Shown here: in pieces, positions 1 through 7,441 of the stretch | How positions within the stretch are numbered: the stretch's first letter is position 1 | Layout: every line of letters starts with the position of its first letter | Assembly: GCA_944325215.1 (NCBI GenBank) | Contig: CALUZC010000013.1 | Location: 1 to 64,000 of the forward strand | Direction: 5' to 3' | Length of the DNA: 64,000 nt | From: an uncultured Mucispirillum sp. | GTDB lineage: Bacteria > Chrysiogenota > Deferribacteres > Deferribacterales > Mucispirillaceae | Made by a program: the position numbers and the translations under genes | The notes under the pieces: generated by a model | What the model was told of the DNA's origin: nothing | What the model saw: only the letters and a program-made list of their open reading frames with translations | The model's database searches: none

Positions 1-132
1 TCTAGTAGTTATATTAAAAAAATACAAGACTGGATTAATAATTATCCTAGAAAATTATTTAATTATAAATCGGCTAAGGATATTTTTTACGAGAACTTAA
101 ACGACTGCTTAATTTGTTGCAATCGTTTTTAG
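1..132 (+). pseudogene. C-terminal tail of an IS30-family-like transposase (cut by window edge)
   Basis: An open frame enters from the window edge and ends at TAG 130-132, giving 43 residues. They include IQDWINNYPRKLFNYKSA, which resembles the last part of the DDE catalytic domain of IS30-type transposases (the 'N-x-RPRK-x-L-x-(F/Y)-x-(T/S)-P/A' tail). No start is visible, so it cannot be said whether the element is intact. The right end of the insertion sequence should lie between 133 and about 165, just before the thrS promoter. The frame and resemblance are read from the sequence; the family assignment is from memory. Confidence 0.62.
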
Positions 133-166
133 AATTTACCAAATTCTTAAAAACACATTATTTTTG

Positions 167-195
167 TTGACTAATCATATTTTTACTATTATAAA
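167..195 (+). promoter_or_regulatory. Promoter of the thrS operon
   Basis: A -35 box TTGACT (167-172) and a -10 box TATAAA (190-195) are separated by 17 bases. Transcription would start near 202, leaving a leader of about 60 bases before thrS. The promoter begins only 35 bases after the transposase stop codon. Confidence 0.6.
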
Positions 196-261
196 TTTTA
201 TTTACTATATAGGCTTTCAAGCGTGCAGCTCATACAACTGCAAATGTATAAGGAGCTAATT

Positions 262-2184
262 ATGAATATAACATTACCAGATGGTGGCAGTTTAGAATTA
301 GAAGATAATTCTACAATATTAGATGCTGCTAAAAAAATCTCTAACAGCCTTGCTAAAAAAGCAGTAGCAGGTGTTATTAATAACAAACTTGTTGATTTAA
401 ATACTGCACTCCATAACGGAGATAATATAAAAATATTAACGGAATCTGATGAAGAAGCATTAGAAATACTTAGACATTCTACTGCTCACTTAATGGCTCA
501 GGCTGTTTTAAGGCTTTATCCAGAAACAAAAGTTACTATTGGGCCAGTTGTAGAAAACGGTTTCTACTATGACTTTGACAGAGATACACCATTTACTGTA
601 GAAGATTTAGAAAAAATAGAAAAAGAAATGGCTAAAATCTCTGCTGAAAATATATTAATCACAAGAAAAGAAATTTCTGCTGGTGAAGCTGTTGACCGCT
701 TTACAAAAGAAGATGAAAAATATAAAGTAGAAATTATTAAAGATTTAGGTGTAAATACCGTATCCCTTTATGAACAAGGTGATTTTACTGACCTTTGCCG
801 TGGTCCTCACGTTTCATCTACTGGCAAAATAAAACATTTTAAACTTTTATCTGTGGCTGGTGCTTACTGGAGAGGTGATGAAAAAAATAAACAGCTCCAA
901 AGAATATATGGCACTTCATGGTTTTCTAAAAAAGAACTTGATGACTATATTAATATGCTTGAAGAAGCAAAAAAAAGAGACCACAGACGACTTGGAAAAC
1001 AGCTTAAACTTTTTACTATTGAAGAAGATGCAGGGGCTGGCTTTCCTATATATCTGCCAAAAGGTGGAATGTTACGAGCAGTATTAGAACAGTTTGAAAG
1101 AGAAGAACATATTAAAAGAGGCTATGATATAGTTTATGGCCCTACTATTCTTAAAAAAGATTTATGGGTATGCTCAGGCCATTATGATAACTATAAAGAA
1201 AATATGTATTTTACAGAGATTGATGGTGTTGAATTTGGTATAAAACCAATGAACTGCTTATCCCATATTATGATGTATAAAAACGACCTGCACAGCTACC
1301 GTGATTTACCACTTAGGTTTTTTGAACTTGGTACGGTACACAGGCATGAAAAATCTGGCGTTCTTCATGGGCTTATGAGGGTGCGAGCATTTACCCAAGA
1401 TGATGCACATATTTTCTGTAGACAGGACCAGCTTCAGCAGGAAATCACTGATATTTTAGATTTCGTGCAGTATGTTATGGATATTTTTGGTTTTGAATTT
1501 ATCCATACAGTATCTACCCGCCCTGAAGAAAAATTCATAGGCTCAGTAGAAATATGGGATACTGCTACAAAAGCATTAATTGATGCACTAGAATCAAAAG
1601 GCTTAAACTACACTATTAATGAAGGAGATGGCGCTTTTTACGGCCCTAAAATTGATATTAAATTAAAAGATGCATTGGGCAGATTATGGCAGTGTGCTAC
1701 AATTCAGTGCGACTTTAATCTTCCAGAACGTTTTGATTTAACTTATGTAGGACAAGATGGTGAAAAACACCGCCCAGTTATGCTTCACAGGGTTATTCTT
1801 GGTTCTGTTGATAGATTTTTAGGGGTGTTAATTGAACACTTTGCAGGTGCGTTCCCTGTTTGGATTTCACCTGTGCAGGTTAAAGTAATGAATATTACTG
1901 ATGAAAGTGCTGAATATGCTGAAAGTTTATATAAACAGCTTAAACAAGCAGGTATAAGAGCCGAAAAAGATTTAAGAAACGAAAAAATAGGCTACAAAAT
2001 CAGAGAAGCACAAATGGAAAAAGTGCCACATATGATAGTTGTTGGCAATAACGAAATGCATGAAAATAAAATTTCTGTCCGTTTAAGAAACGGGCAAACT
2101 CATAATAATATTGATTTTTCTTCATATCTTAATGTTTTAAATGCATTGATACAATTAAAATCACTTGAATTATGGGAAAAATAA
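262..2184 (+). CDS. thrS: Threonyl-tRNA synthetase
   Basis: Charges tRNA(Thr) with threonine in the cytoplasm. The start chosen is ATG 262, preceded by AAGGAG (250-255); an in-frame ATG at 223 has no such site and adds an atypical extension. The 640 residues match the usual family length. In order: an N-terminal TGS domain (about 1-62), an editing domain with [10 protein letters not shown] (H72, H76) and LCRGPH near residue 180, then a class II catalytic core with GIKPMNC (zinc-ligand Cys), [19 protein letters not shown] (motif 2) and DDAHIF, and an anticodon-binding domain at the C-terminus. It is first in an operon with infC, rpmI and rplT, a very common bacterial order. Confidence 0.97.
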   Translation: MNITLPDGGSLELEDNSTILDAAKKISNSLAKKAVAGVINNKLVDLNTALHNGDNIKILTESDEEALEILRHSTAHLMAQAVLRLYPETKVTIGPVVENGFYYDFDRDTPFTVEDLEKIEKEMAKISAENILITRKEISAGEAVDRFTKEDEKYKVEIIKDLGVNTVSLYEQGDFTDLCRGPHVSSTGKIKHFKLLSVAGAYWRGDEKNKQLQRIYGTSWFSKKELDDYINMLEEAKKRDHRRLGKQLKLFTIEEDAGAGFPIYLPKGGMLRAVLEQFEREEHIKRGYDIVYGPTILKKDLWVCSGHYDNYKENMYFTEIDGVEFGIKPMNCLSHIMMYKNDLHSYRDLPLRFFELGTVHRHEKSGVLHGLMRVRAFTQDDAHIFCRQDQLQQEITDILDFVQYVMDIFGFEFIHTVSTRPEEKFIGSVEIWDTATKALIDALESKGLNYTINEGDGAFYGPKIDIKLKDALGRLWQCATIQCDFNLPERFDLTYVGQDGEKHRPVMLHRVILGSVDRFLGVLIEHFAGAFPVWISPVQVKVMNITDESAEYAESLYKQLKQAGIRAEKDLRNEKIGYKIREAQMEKVPHMIVVGNNEMHENKISVRLRNGQTHNNIDFSSYLNVLNALIQLKSLELWEK

Positions 2185-2243
2185 TATTATAAATATTACC
2201 TAAAAAGGTATTAAAGGGATTTTTCTCTTTATGGAGGTGTGCC

Positions 2244-2780
2244 ATACCGTCAGCAAAAGATGCAGACAAAGAAAGGGTTAATGAAGAAATCACTGCTTCA
2301 GAAGTTCGCCTTATTGGTGATGATGGGCAGGCATTAGGGATTTTATCATTGCATGAAGCCTTGGATATTGCAAGGGACAAAGGGTATGACTTAGTTGAAG
2401 TGGCAGCTGGTGCTAAACCGCCTGTATGTCGTATTATGGACTACAGTAAGTATAAGTTTGAAAAAAACAAAAAAGAAAAAGAAGCCCGTAAAAAGCAGCG
2501 TCAACACCAAGTGGATGTGAAAGAAATTAAATTCCGTCCTAAAATTGAAGAACATGACTATAATGTTAAACTAAAACACATTAGACGCTTTTTATCAGAC
2601 GGCGATAAAGTAAAAATCGTCATCCGATATAGAGGCAGAGAGATTATGTTTTTAGATGCAGGGACAGAGCTTTTAAATAAAATATCTAATGATGTGGAAG
2701 ATTTAGGCACTATGGAGAAAAAGCCAGAACTTTTAGGTAAACAACAAATGATAGTAATTGCCCCAAAGGCAACTAAATAA
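2244..2780 (+). CDS. infC: Translation initiation factor IF-3 (ATA start codon)
   Basis: IF-3 binds the 30S subunit and controls start-codon choice. A start at the first ATG (2349) would remove the conserved N-terminus. The frame continues upstream through RVNEEITASEVRLIGDDG, the hallmark N-terminal segment, to an ATA codon at 2244, six bases after GGAGGT (2233-2238). No ATG, GTG or TTG lies in frame between that site and the hallmark. From ATA the protein is 178 residues, close to the usual 180. infC genes of other bacteria use rare starts (AUU, AUC, AUA), which allow IF-3 to repress its own translation; the same control is inferred here. Domains: N-terminal helix/linker, then the C-terminal 30S-binding domain (EIKFRPKIEEHDY). 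Confidence 0.93.
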   Translation: MPSAKDADKERVNEEITASEVRLIGDDGQALGILSLHEALDIARDKGYDLVEVAAGAKPPVCRIMDYSKYKFEKNKKEKEARKKQRQHQVDVKEIKFRPKIEEHDYNVKLKHIRRFLSDGDKVKIVIRYRGREIMFLDAGTELLNKISNDVEDLGTMEKKPELLGKQQMIVIAPKATK

Positions 2781-2821
2781 ACGCTTAATTTTGTAAAGCT
2801 TGAATTTTAAAAGGAGTAACA

Positions 2822-3025
2822 ATGGCTACGCACAAAGTTAAAACCCACAAGGGTGCAAAAAAACGCTTTAAAATTAGTGCTACTGGCAAACTCATTTTCC
2901 AAAAACAAGGTATGAGACACATTGCCACAGGCATAAGCAGAAAGCGTAAACGTCAGTTAAAAGAAACTGGTGTTATTACAGGCACAGTGGCTGCAAATAT
3001 GCGCCGTATTATGCCTTACGCATAA
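2822..3025 (+). CDS. rpmI: 50S ribosomal protein L35
   Basis: A basic protein of 67 residues beginning MATHKVKTHKGAKKRFKIS and ending in RRIMPYA, typical of L35 in length and sequence. The start is preceded by AAAAGGAG at good spacing. It lies 41 bases after infC and is followed by an unusually long 112-base gap before rplT. Confidence 0.96.
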   Translation: MATHKVKTHKGAKKRFKISATGKLIFQKQGMRHIATGISRKRKRQLKETGVITGTVAANMRRIMPYA

Positions 3026-3123
3026 GATAATTTAATATCTTATCAATTTATTACGCTATGTATACGGCATTAGGCCGCCGTATGACAGGCAAAAAATTTA
3101 TTAACCTAAGTCAAGATGACTTA
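3022..3123 (+). promoter_or_regulatory. Three hairpins between rpmI and rplT (possible L20 control region)
   Basis: The 112-base spacer holds three inverted repeats. ATAAGATA/TATCTTAT (3022-3029, 3036-3043) straddles the rpmI stop codon. ATACGGC/GCCGTAT (3062-3068, 3077-3083) has an 8-base loop. TAAGTCA/TGACTTA (3107-3113, 3117-3123) has a 3-base loop and ends three bases before the rplT ribosome binding site AAGGAGG (3126-3132). L20 represses its own operon through RNA structures in other bacteria; that this spacer serves that role is inference. Confidence 0.4.
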
Positions 3124-3137
3124 ACAAGGAGGAAAAA

Positions 3138-3485
3138 GTGCCTAGAGCTAAAGGTGGTTACAAAACCAGAAGAAGAAGAAAAAATATTCTTGCTTACGCA
3201 AAAGGGTTTAGAGGCAGAAGAAGAACAGTTTATAATATTGCCCGCCCAACAGTAGAAAGAGCATTATGCTATGCTTACAGAGACAGACGCAGGAAAAAAA
3301 GAGATATGAGAAGACTTTGGATTACTCGTCTTTCTGCTGCTGCTAAATTAAACAATACTTCATACAGCAAACTTATGGGTAACCTTAAAAAAGCTGGTAT
3401 TGATTTAAACCGTAAAGTGCTTTCAGAAATGGCTATTAATGCTCCTGAAGCTTTTGCAGAATTAGTAAAAAGCGTTACAAAATAA
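3138..3485 (+). CDS. rplT: 50S ribosomal protein L20 (GTG start)
   Basis: L20 is an early-assembly 23S rRNA-binding protein. The reading frame starts at GTG 3138, preceded by AAGGAGG, and encodes PRAKGGYKTRRRRKN followed by ARGFRGRR-like and YAYRDRRRKKRDMRRLW segments typical of L20. The 115 residues match the family. It is the last gene of the thrS-infC-rpmI-rplT operon and is followed by a strong terminator. Confidence 0.96.
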   Translation: MPRAKGGYKTRRRRKNILAYAKGFRGRRRTVYNIARPTVERALCYAYRDRRRKKRDMRRLWITRLSAAAKLNNTSYSKLMGNLKKAGIDLNRKVLSEMAINAPEAFAELVKSVTK

Positions 3486-3504
3486 GTTTATAACTTACAA
3501 ATAT

Positions 3505-3530
3505 AAAGCTCTCATTATGAGAGCTTTTTT
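3505..3530 (+). terminator. Rho-independent terminator after rplT
   Basis: A 10-bp stem AAAGCTCTCA / TGAGAGCTTT with a TTA loop is followed by a T run. It overlaps the stop codon of the converging ATPase gene. Confidence 0.9.
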
Positions 3531-4755
3531 AGTATAAAAATCCAAAAATCCATAAAGGTATTTTTTTATTATATCCATATTCAATATCATCTAATGCAAG
3601 AAAAGAATTTTCTATATCTTTTATTTGTTTAAAATCTTTATTTTTTCCACCTATTTCAAAGACATATTTTTCTTCGCATATAAAATCACCCTGCCTGCTG
3701 CCATATATTCCATAATTTTTTCCATCTATTTTATAGTAGTTACCTAGTTGATTAAAAAAGAATGTTTCTCTAATATTTCCTATATCTGCATTTACTATAT
3801 TCATAATATTTGTATTTGCTATATATATTTTCTCTGGTTTATCTAGGTTTTTATAACTTAAATTATTTACCATTAATAACTTAATTATTCCTGCATCATC
3901 TAGATATGATAAATACTCTTTTAATGTTCTGCTGTCTTTTATATCTAATACTTTTTGTAATTCTGAAATATTTGGTTTAAAAGGTACACTATACATAACT
4001 GCAGATAATAGTCTTTTAATTTTATTAATACTTGTACCACTTAAATTTGGATGTATAGATAACAAATCACTTTCAATTGTTGTATTTATACTCTGATTTA
4101 ATGTTTTAATAAAATCGTCCTTATTATCCATATGATATGAATATGGATAATAGCCGTATTGTAAATAGTTTTTAAATAAAGGAAGTATTTTATAATCTTT
4201 TAATGAATTTATTATAAATTCAGCTATTGCTGTATGGTTATCTAATATATCACTTAATAAATATGGCAAAAAACTATAACCATAGTGCATATTTAAAAAT
4301 TCCCTAAAACTCATGCCCTCCATGGTATAAATCACTGCTCTTCTGCTTAAATCATAACTACCTAAATGAATATGCATAGCTGAACTACCAGAAACTATTA
4401 GTTTCAGGCTGTCATATCTATCATATATATTTTTTAACTCTTGAGACCAGTTTGTATATTTATGTATCTCATCTAAACATAAAAGTTTACCGCCATATTT
4501 TATAAACTCATCAGCTATATCAATTATTTTATATTTATTATTTAAAAATACATCATCAAGGCTAATGTAAAGCACTTCATCTAAATTATATGTGGAAGCA
4601 TATTGAGCAATAGTGGTTGTTTTTCCTACACCCCTTGCCCCTTGTATTATAGTCAACCTGTGGGTAAAATTATTCCTTTCTATAAAATATCTTTTATACT
4701 GCAGGTTATTTCTATTAATAAAATGCCTGCTGTTTATAAATAATTCTTCAAGCAT
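3529..4755 (-). CDS. AAA ATPase with DUF4143-type C-terminus
   Basis: A 408-residue protein with a P-loop GARGVGKTT (residues 39-47), a Walker B region LLCLDEIHK (91-99) and a sensor-like 'LKLIVSGSSA' stretch. The C-terminal half looks like DUF4143 (a nuclease-like fold, 'FFFNQL...YGIYGSRQGDF...FEIGGKNK'). This AAA_14 plus DUF4143 arrangement is widespread, often horizontally moved and of no firmly established function. It stands alone between the rplT terminator and a divergent gene. Two overlapping inverted repeats lie in its upstream region (4808-4850). Confidence 0.85.
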   Translation of the reverse strand: MLEELFINSRHFINRNNLQYKRYFIERNNFTHRLTIIQGARGVGKTTTIAQYASTYNLDEVLYISLDDVFLNNKYKIIDIADEFIKYGGKLLCLDEIHKYTNWSQELKNIYDRYDSLKLIVSGSSAMHIHLGSYDLSRRAVIYTMEGMSFREFLNMHYGYSFLPYLLSDILDNHTAIAEFIINSLKDYKILPLFKNYLQYGYYPYSYHMDNKDDFIKTLNQSINTTIESDLLSIHPNLSGTSINKIKRLLSAVMYSVPFKPNISELQKVLDIKDSRTLKEYLSYLDDAGIIKLLMVNNLSYKNLDKPEKIYIANTNIMNIVNADIGNIRETFFFNQLGNYYKIDGKNYGIYGSRQGDFICEEKYVFEIGGKNKDFKQIKDIENSFLALDDIEYGYNKKIPLWIFGFLY

Positions 4756-4807
4756 ACTACACCTTTTAGTGTTTCGTTACATATATTATTATAAATATTT
4801 AGTTTTA

Positions 4808-4850
4808 CATTACTAATATATATTATATTTTTTAGTAATGCAATACTAAA
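4808..4850. promoter_or_regulatory. Two overlapping inverted repeats in a divergent promoter region
   Basis: CATTACTAA (4808-4816) is the exact complement of TTAGTAATG (4832-4840). The right arm also pairs with the next bases: TTTAGTA (4831-4837) with TACTAAA (4844-4850). The three half-sites share the core TTAGTA. They lie between the ATPase gene and the unknown gene at 4940, so either gene could be controlled. The binding protein is unknown. Confidence 0.4.
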
Positions 4851-4939
4851 AATATATAATTAGAAATAATGTTCCTTTTTTGGCATATTGATTGCTATTG
4901 GTTTGTCATGAATATGCGAGTATAATTGCGGAGGCTTTT

Positions 4940-5881
4940 ATGATAATAAATAACAGTGCATACCTTAACTATTTAACTACGTTAGGCAAACCTAGCAATG
5001 ATGTTAATACTGCCGATACTACTGCTACAAAAGATACAGATAATACTGATACAGCAAACCAAACAACTGCTAATACGCCAGTTACACTTCCTGCAAATAT
5101 GGATAGTTTAGATATTACTTCTTCTGTTACAGAAACTGAAGAAGTAGAAGCAGAAGTAATAGAGAAACCAAAATTTGAATGGAAATATAACACTACAGAA
5201 ACTGGGCTTTTACCTGATTTTAAATTAGGTGACTGGGAAAATACATCTGGTATTCTTTTTGGTGGAAACACAATGACTGTGGAAGAACGTTCTTTTGCTG
5301 TATATATGCCACAAGCTCTACAGGATAAAATGAATGCAGACCCTGAATTTGCTAAAGAAATTCAAGGAAAATTGGAAGAATTTTTCAACAGTAATACAAA
5401 AGAAAGCGGCACTTTAGAAGACGGTACACAATTTAATGTTATTGCTCAGCAAATGGCTGTTGCAATGGATGAAAACGGTAATATTATGCATACTTATGTA
5501 AGAACTGAAAGTTACAGTGTATCTACAACACTGCCAGAACAAGCTACAAATGATGAAAATGCATTAGATTCTGTAGATAATCAAGAAGCAAACGGCAGTT
5601 CTTTAAGTATTAAGTATGGTTTTGCAATGTATCAAACTACATTACAAATTGGCAGCAGTGCCAATAAAGAATTAAGTGAAGAGGAAAAAAATTCCAATGC
5701 TATGGCAGCTATTGGGGTAGAATCAGTTATTACAATAGAAACTGCTCAAGTTAGTGGCAGTGAGCCTGCTACTGAAATAAGAAAAGCAAATGGCGATATT
5801 GTAGAGCTAGAAACTGGCAAACTTATTCAAAAACATGCAGGTTACAGCGATGGCTCCCAAAAGATTGATAGTAAAGCATAA
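4940..5881 (+). CDS. Unknown acidic, Thr-rich protein
   Basis: I do not recognise this 313-residue protein. Start ATG 4940 follows GGAGG; a longer in-frame start at 4892 lacks a site. There is no signal peptide or membrane segment. Residues 15-80 form a low-complexity Asn/Thr/Asp/Ala/Glu-rich stretch (likely disordered). A more ordered part follows with 'FAVYMPQALQDKMNADPEFAKEIQGKL' character (20 or more residues, not quoted in full elsewhere) and a C-terminal 'VESVITIETAQVSGSE' region. It is a single-gene unit with its own terminator. Confidence 0.7.
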   Translation: MIINNSAYLNYLTTLGKPSNDVNTADTTATKDTDNTDTANQTTANTPVTLPANMDSLDITSSVTETEEVEAEVIEKPKFEWKYNTTETGLLPDFKLGDWENTSGILFGGNTMTVEERSFAVYMPQALQDKMNADPEFAKEIQGKLEEFFNSNTKESGTLEDGTQFNVIAQQMAVAMDENGNIMHTYVRTESYSVSTTLPEQATNDENALDSVDNQEANGSSLSIKYGFAMYQTTLQIGSSANKELSEEEKNSNAMAAIGVESVITIETAQVSGSEPATEIRKANGDIVELETGKLIQKHAGYSDGSQKIDSKA

Positions 5882-5919
5882 AAGTTATTGGCACTTTTAA
5901 TAGATATTTATGGAGATAA

Positions 5920-5945
5920 GCCGTCTATATTTTAGACGGCTTTTT
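5920..5945 (+). terminator. Rho-independent terminator
   Basis: The stem GCCGTCTA / TAGACGGC (5920-5927, 5933-5940) with a TATTT loop is followed by TTTTT. It ends the 4940-5881 transcript, just before the stop codon of convergent thiC. Confidence 0.88.
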
Positions 5946-5947
5946 AT

Positions 5948-7207
5948 TTATCTATTTACTTTCATAGAGCAAAATTTTCCACACATGGCACATTCTTTTT
6001 CATCTTTAAAATCTTTTCTTCTTTCTGATATTTTTTTCCCATCTATTGCATATAATTCCATTTTTTTCCAGTCTAAATCATTTCTTGCTTTAGACATATT
6101 TTCCTGCTGATTTATGGCACTTTTTCTTCCCAAAGCTACTTCTGCAGCAGCTGCAGCAATTTGAGATGCTTTTATACCCATATATACATCATCTTTATTT
6201 GGAAGTGTTACATGTTCTGCTGGTGTTACATAGCATAAAAAATCTGCTCCAGCAGATGCTGCAAGGCTTGCTCCAATAGCTGCACTTATATGGTCATAAC
6301 ATGCCCCGTTATCAATAACTAAAGGTCCTAATACATATAATGGTGCATTATGTATTAAATCTTTCATTGTTTTAATTTGTGATAATATTTTATTAAGCGG
6401 CACATGTCCTGGTCCTTCCACCATTACCTGCACACCATAACATCTTGCCTGCATTACTTGTTTTGATAAGTTTAGCACTTCTTTATTTTGTGCAAAATCT
6501 CCAGCATCTTTTAAACTTCCAGGACGAAGCCCGTCACCTAAAGAAAGGGTTACATTATATTTTTTTGCTATTTTTAAAAGCCTTTCAAAATCCACTAAAA
6601 GTGGGTTTTCTTTATTATTTTTTATCATATAGTTTGCAATAATTGCTCCACCCCTTGAAACTATACCTGTAAGCCTTGTTTCATATGCATAATGGACTGC
6701 TTCTAAATCAAGCCCTGTATGGATTGTCATATAATCTACGCCGCTTTCTGCCTGATATTCTATTTCTTCAAATACGTATTCCATATCAAGATTATCCATA
6801 GATTTTCCCATATCCTGCCATTTTTTAGCAGCAGAATATATAGGCACTGTGCCTATTGGCATATGGGATAAAAACATCATATTTTTTCTAATCTCATCTA
6901 AATCGCCCCCAGTGGATAAATCCATGTAAGTATCAGCCCCTGCATGCTCTGCCACTTTTAATTTTTCCATTTCTTCATCAATACTGCATATTAAAGGGGA
7001 AGTGCCAATATTTGCATTAATTTTAATTTTTGCAGGCTGACCAATAAGTAACGGCTCTACATTTTTATGGTTAATATTGCCTAAAAGCACCATAGAGCCA
7101 CTGTTTAAACCGTTATAAATAACACTTTCTTCCAGTCCTTCTTTCTTAATAAGTTTTTCTTTTGATTTGGAAAAGATTTCTGATAAATGGCTGTTTTTTG
7201 AAAACAT
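5948..7207 (-). CDS. thiC: Phosphomethylpyrimidine synthase (HMP-P synthase)
   Basis: A radical-SAM enzyme that turns aminoimidazole ribotide into the pyrimidine moiety of thiamine. The 419 residues include 'IKINANIGTS', 'STGGDLDEIR', 'SLGDGLRPGSL', 'VEGPGHVPL' and 'LGPLVIDNGACYDHISAAIG', all family signatures. The iron-sulfur cluster motif sits at the extreme C-terminus as CAMCGKFC, so its spacing is Cx2Cx3C. The form I know from enterobacterial ThiC is Cx2Cx4C. The protein is also of the shorter type that lacks the long N-terminal extension. A TPP riboswitch with a ribosome-site-hiding hairpin precedes it, so it is expected to be repressed when thiamine pyrophosphate is abundant. Confidence 0.96.
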   Translation of the reverse strand: MFSKNSHLSEIFSKSKEKLIKKEGLEESVIYNGLNSGSMVLLGNINHKNVEPLLIGQPAKIKINANIGTSPLICSIDEEMEKLKVAEHAGADTYMDLSTGGDLDEIRKNMMFLSHMPIGTVPIYSAAKKWQDMGKSMDNLDMEYVFEEIEYQAESGVDYMTIHTGLDLEAVHYAYETRLTGIVSRGGAIIANYMIKNNKENPLLVDFERLLKIAKKYNVTLSLGDGLRPGSLKDAGDFAQNKEVLNLSKQVMQARCYGVQVMVEGPGHVPLNKILSQIKTMKDLIHNAPLYVLGPLVIDNGACYDHISAAIGASLAASAGADFLCYVTPAEHVTLPNKDDVYMGIKASQIAAAAAEVALGRKSAINQQENMSKARNDLDWKKMELYAIDGKKISERRKDFKDEKECAMCGKFCSMKVNR

Positions 7208-7208
7208 A

Positions 7209-7366
7209 TTATACTCCTTGAAAGCAGGGGAAGTATAATCATATTTATTTTTAAAATAAAGTTCCCTGCGCAGGTATTAACCTTATCAGGTTCAAAGGGT
7301 CCAGAGAATATATATTATATATAATATATATTCTCTATCTCAGCTTTAAAAAGCACCCCTACTTTC
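7209..7366 (-). promoter_or_regulatory. TPP riboswitch (THI element) with translational expression platform
   Basis: On the minus strand the leader contains AGTAGGGGTGC, GCTGAGA, ACCCTTTGAACCTGAT and ACCTGCGCAGGGAA in order, the conserved core of the thiamine pyrophosphate aptamer (7366 to 7260). The P3 arm is enlarged by a perfect 34-base palindrome (7303-7336). Downstream, 7230-7240 (ATTATACTTCC on the minus strand) pairs with 7209-7218 (GGAGTATAAT), hiding the thiC ribosome site. Part of the same strand (7225-7233) can instead pair with the 3' edge of the aptamer (7262-7269). The two helices exclude each other, so ligand binding should release the hiding hairpin strand and block translation. 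Confidence 0.93.
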
Positions 7367-7441
7367 ATCTAAATTATTACTATATTATAATAAATTTGTA
7401 AATATTAAATAAATAAGTATATAGTAACTTTATATAATATC

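Noticed and set aside
3058-3255. Open frame overlapping the rplT start
   Set aside because: It overlaps the certain L20 gene in another frame and has no ribosome site; its start lies in the structured spacer.
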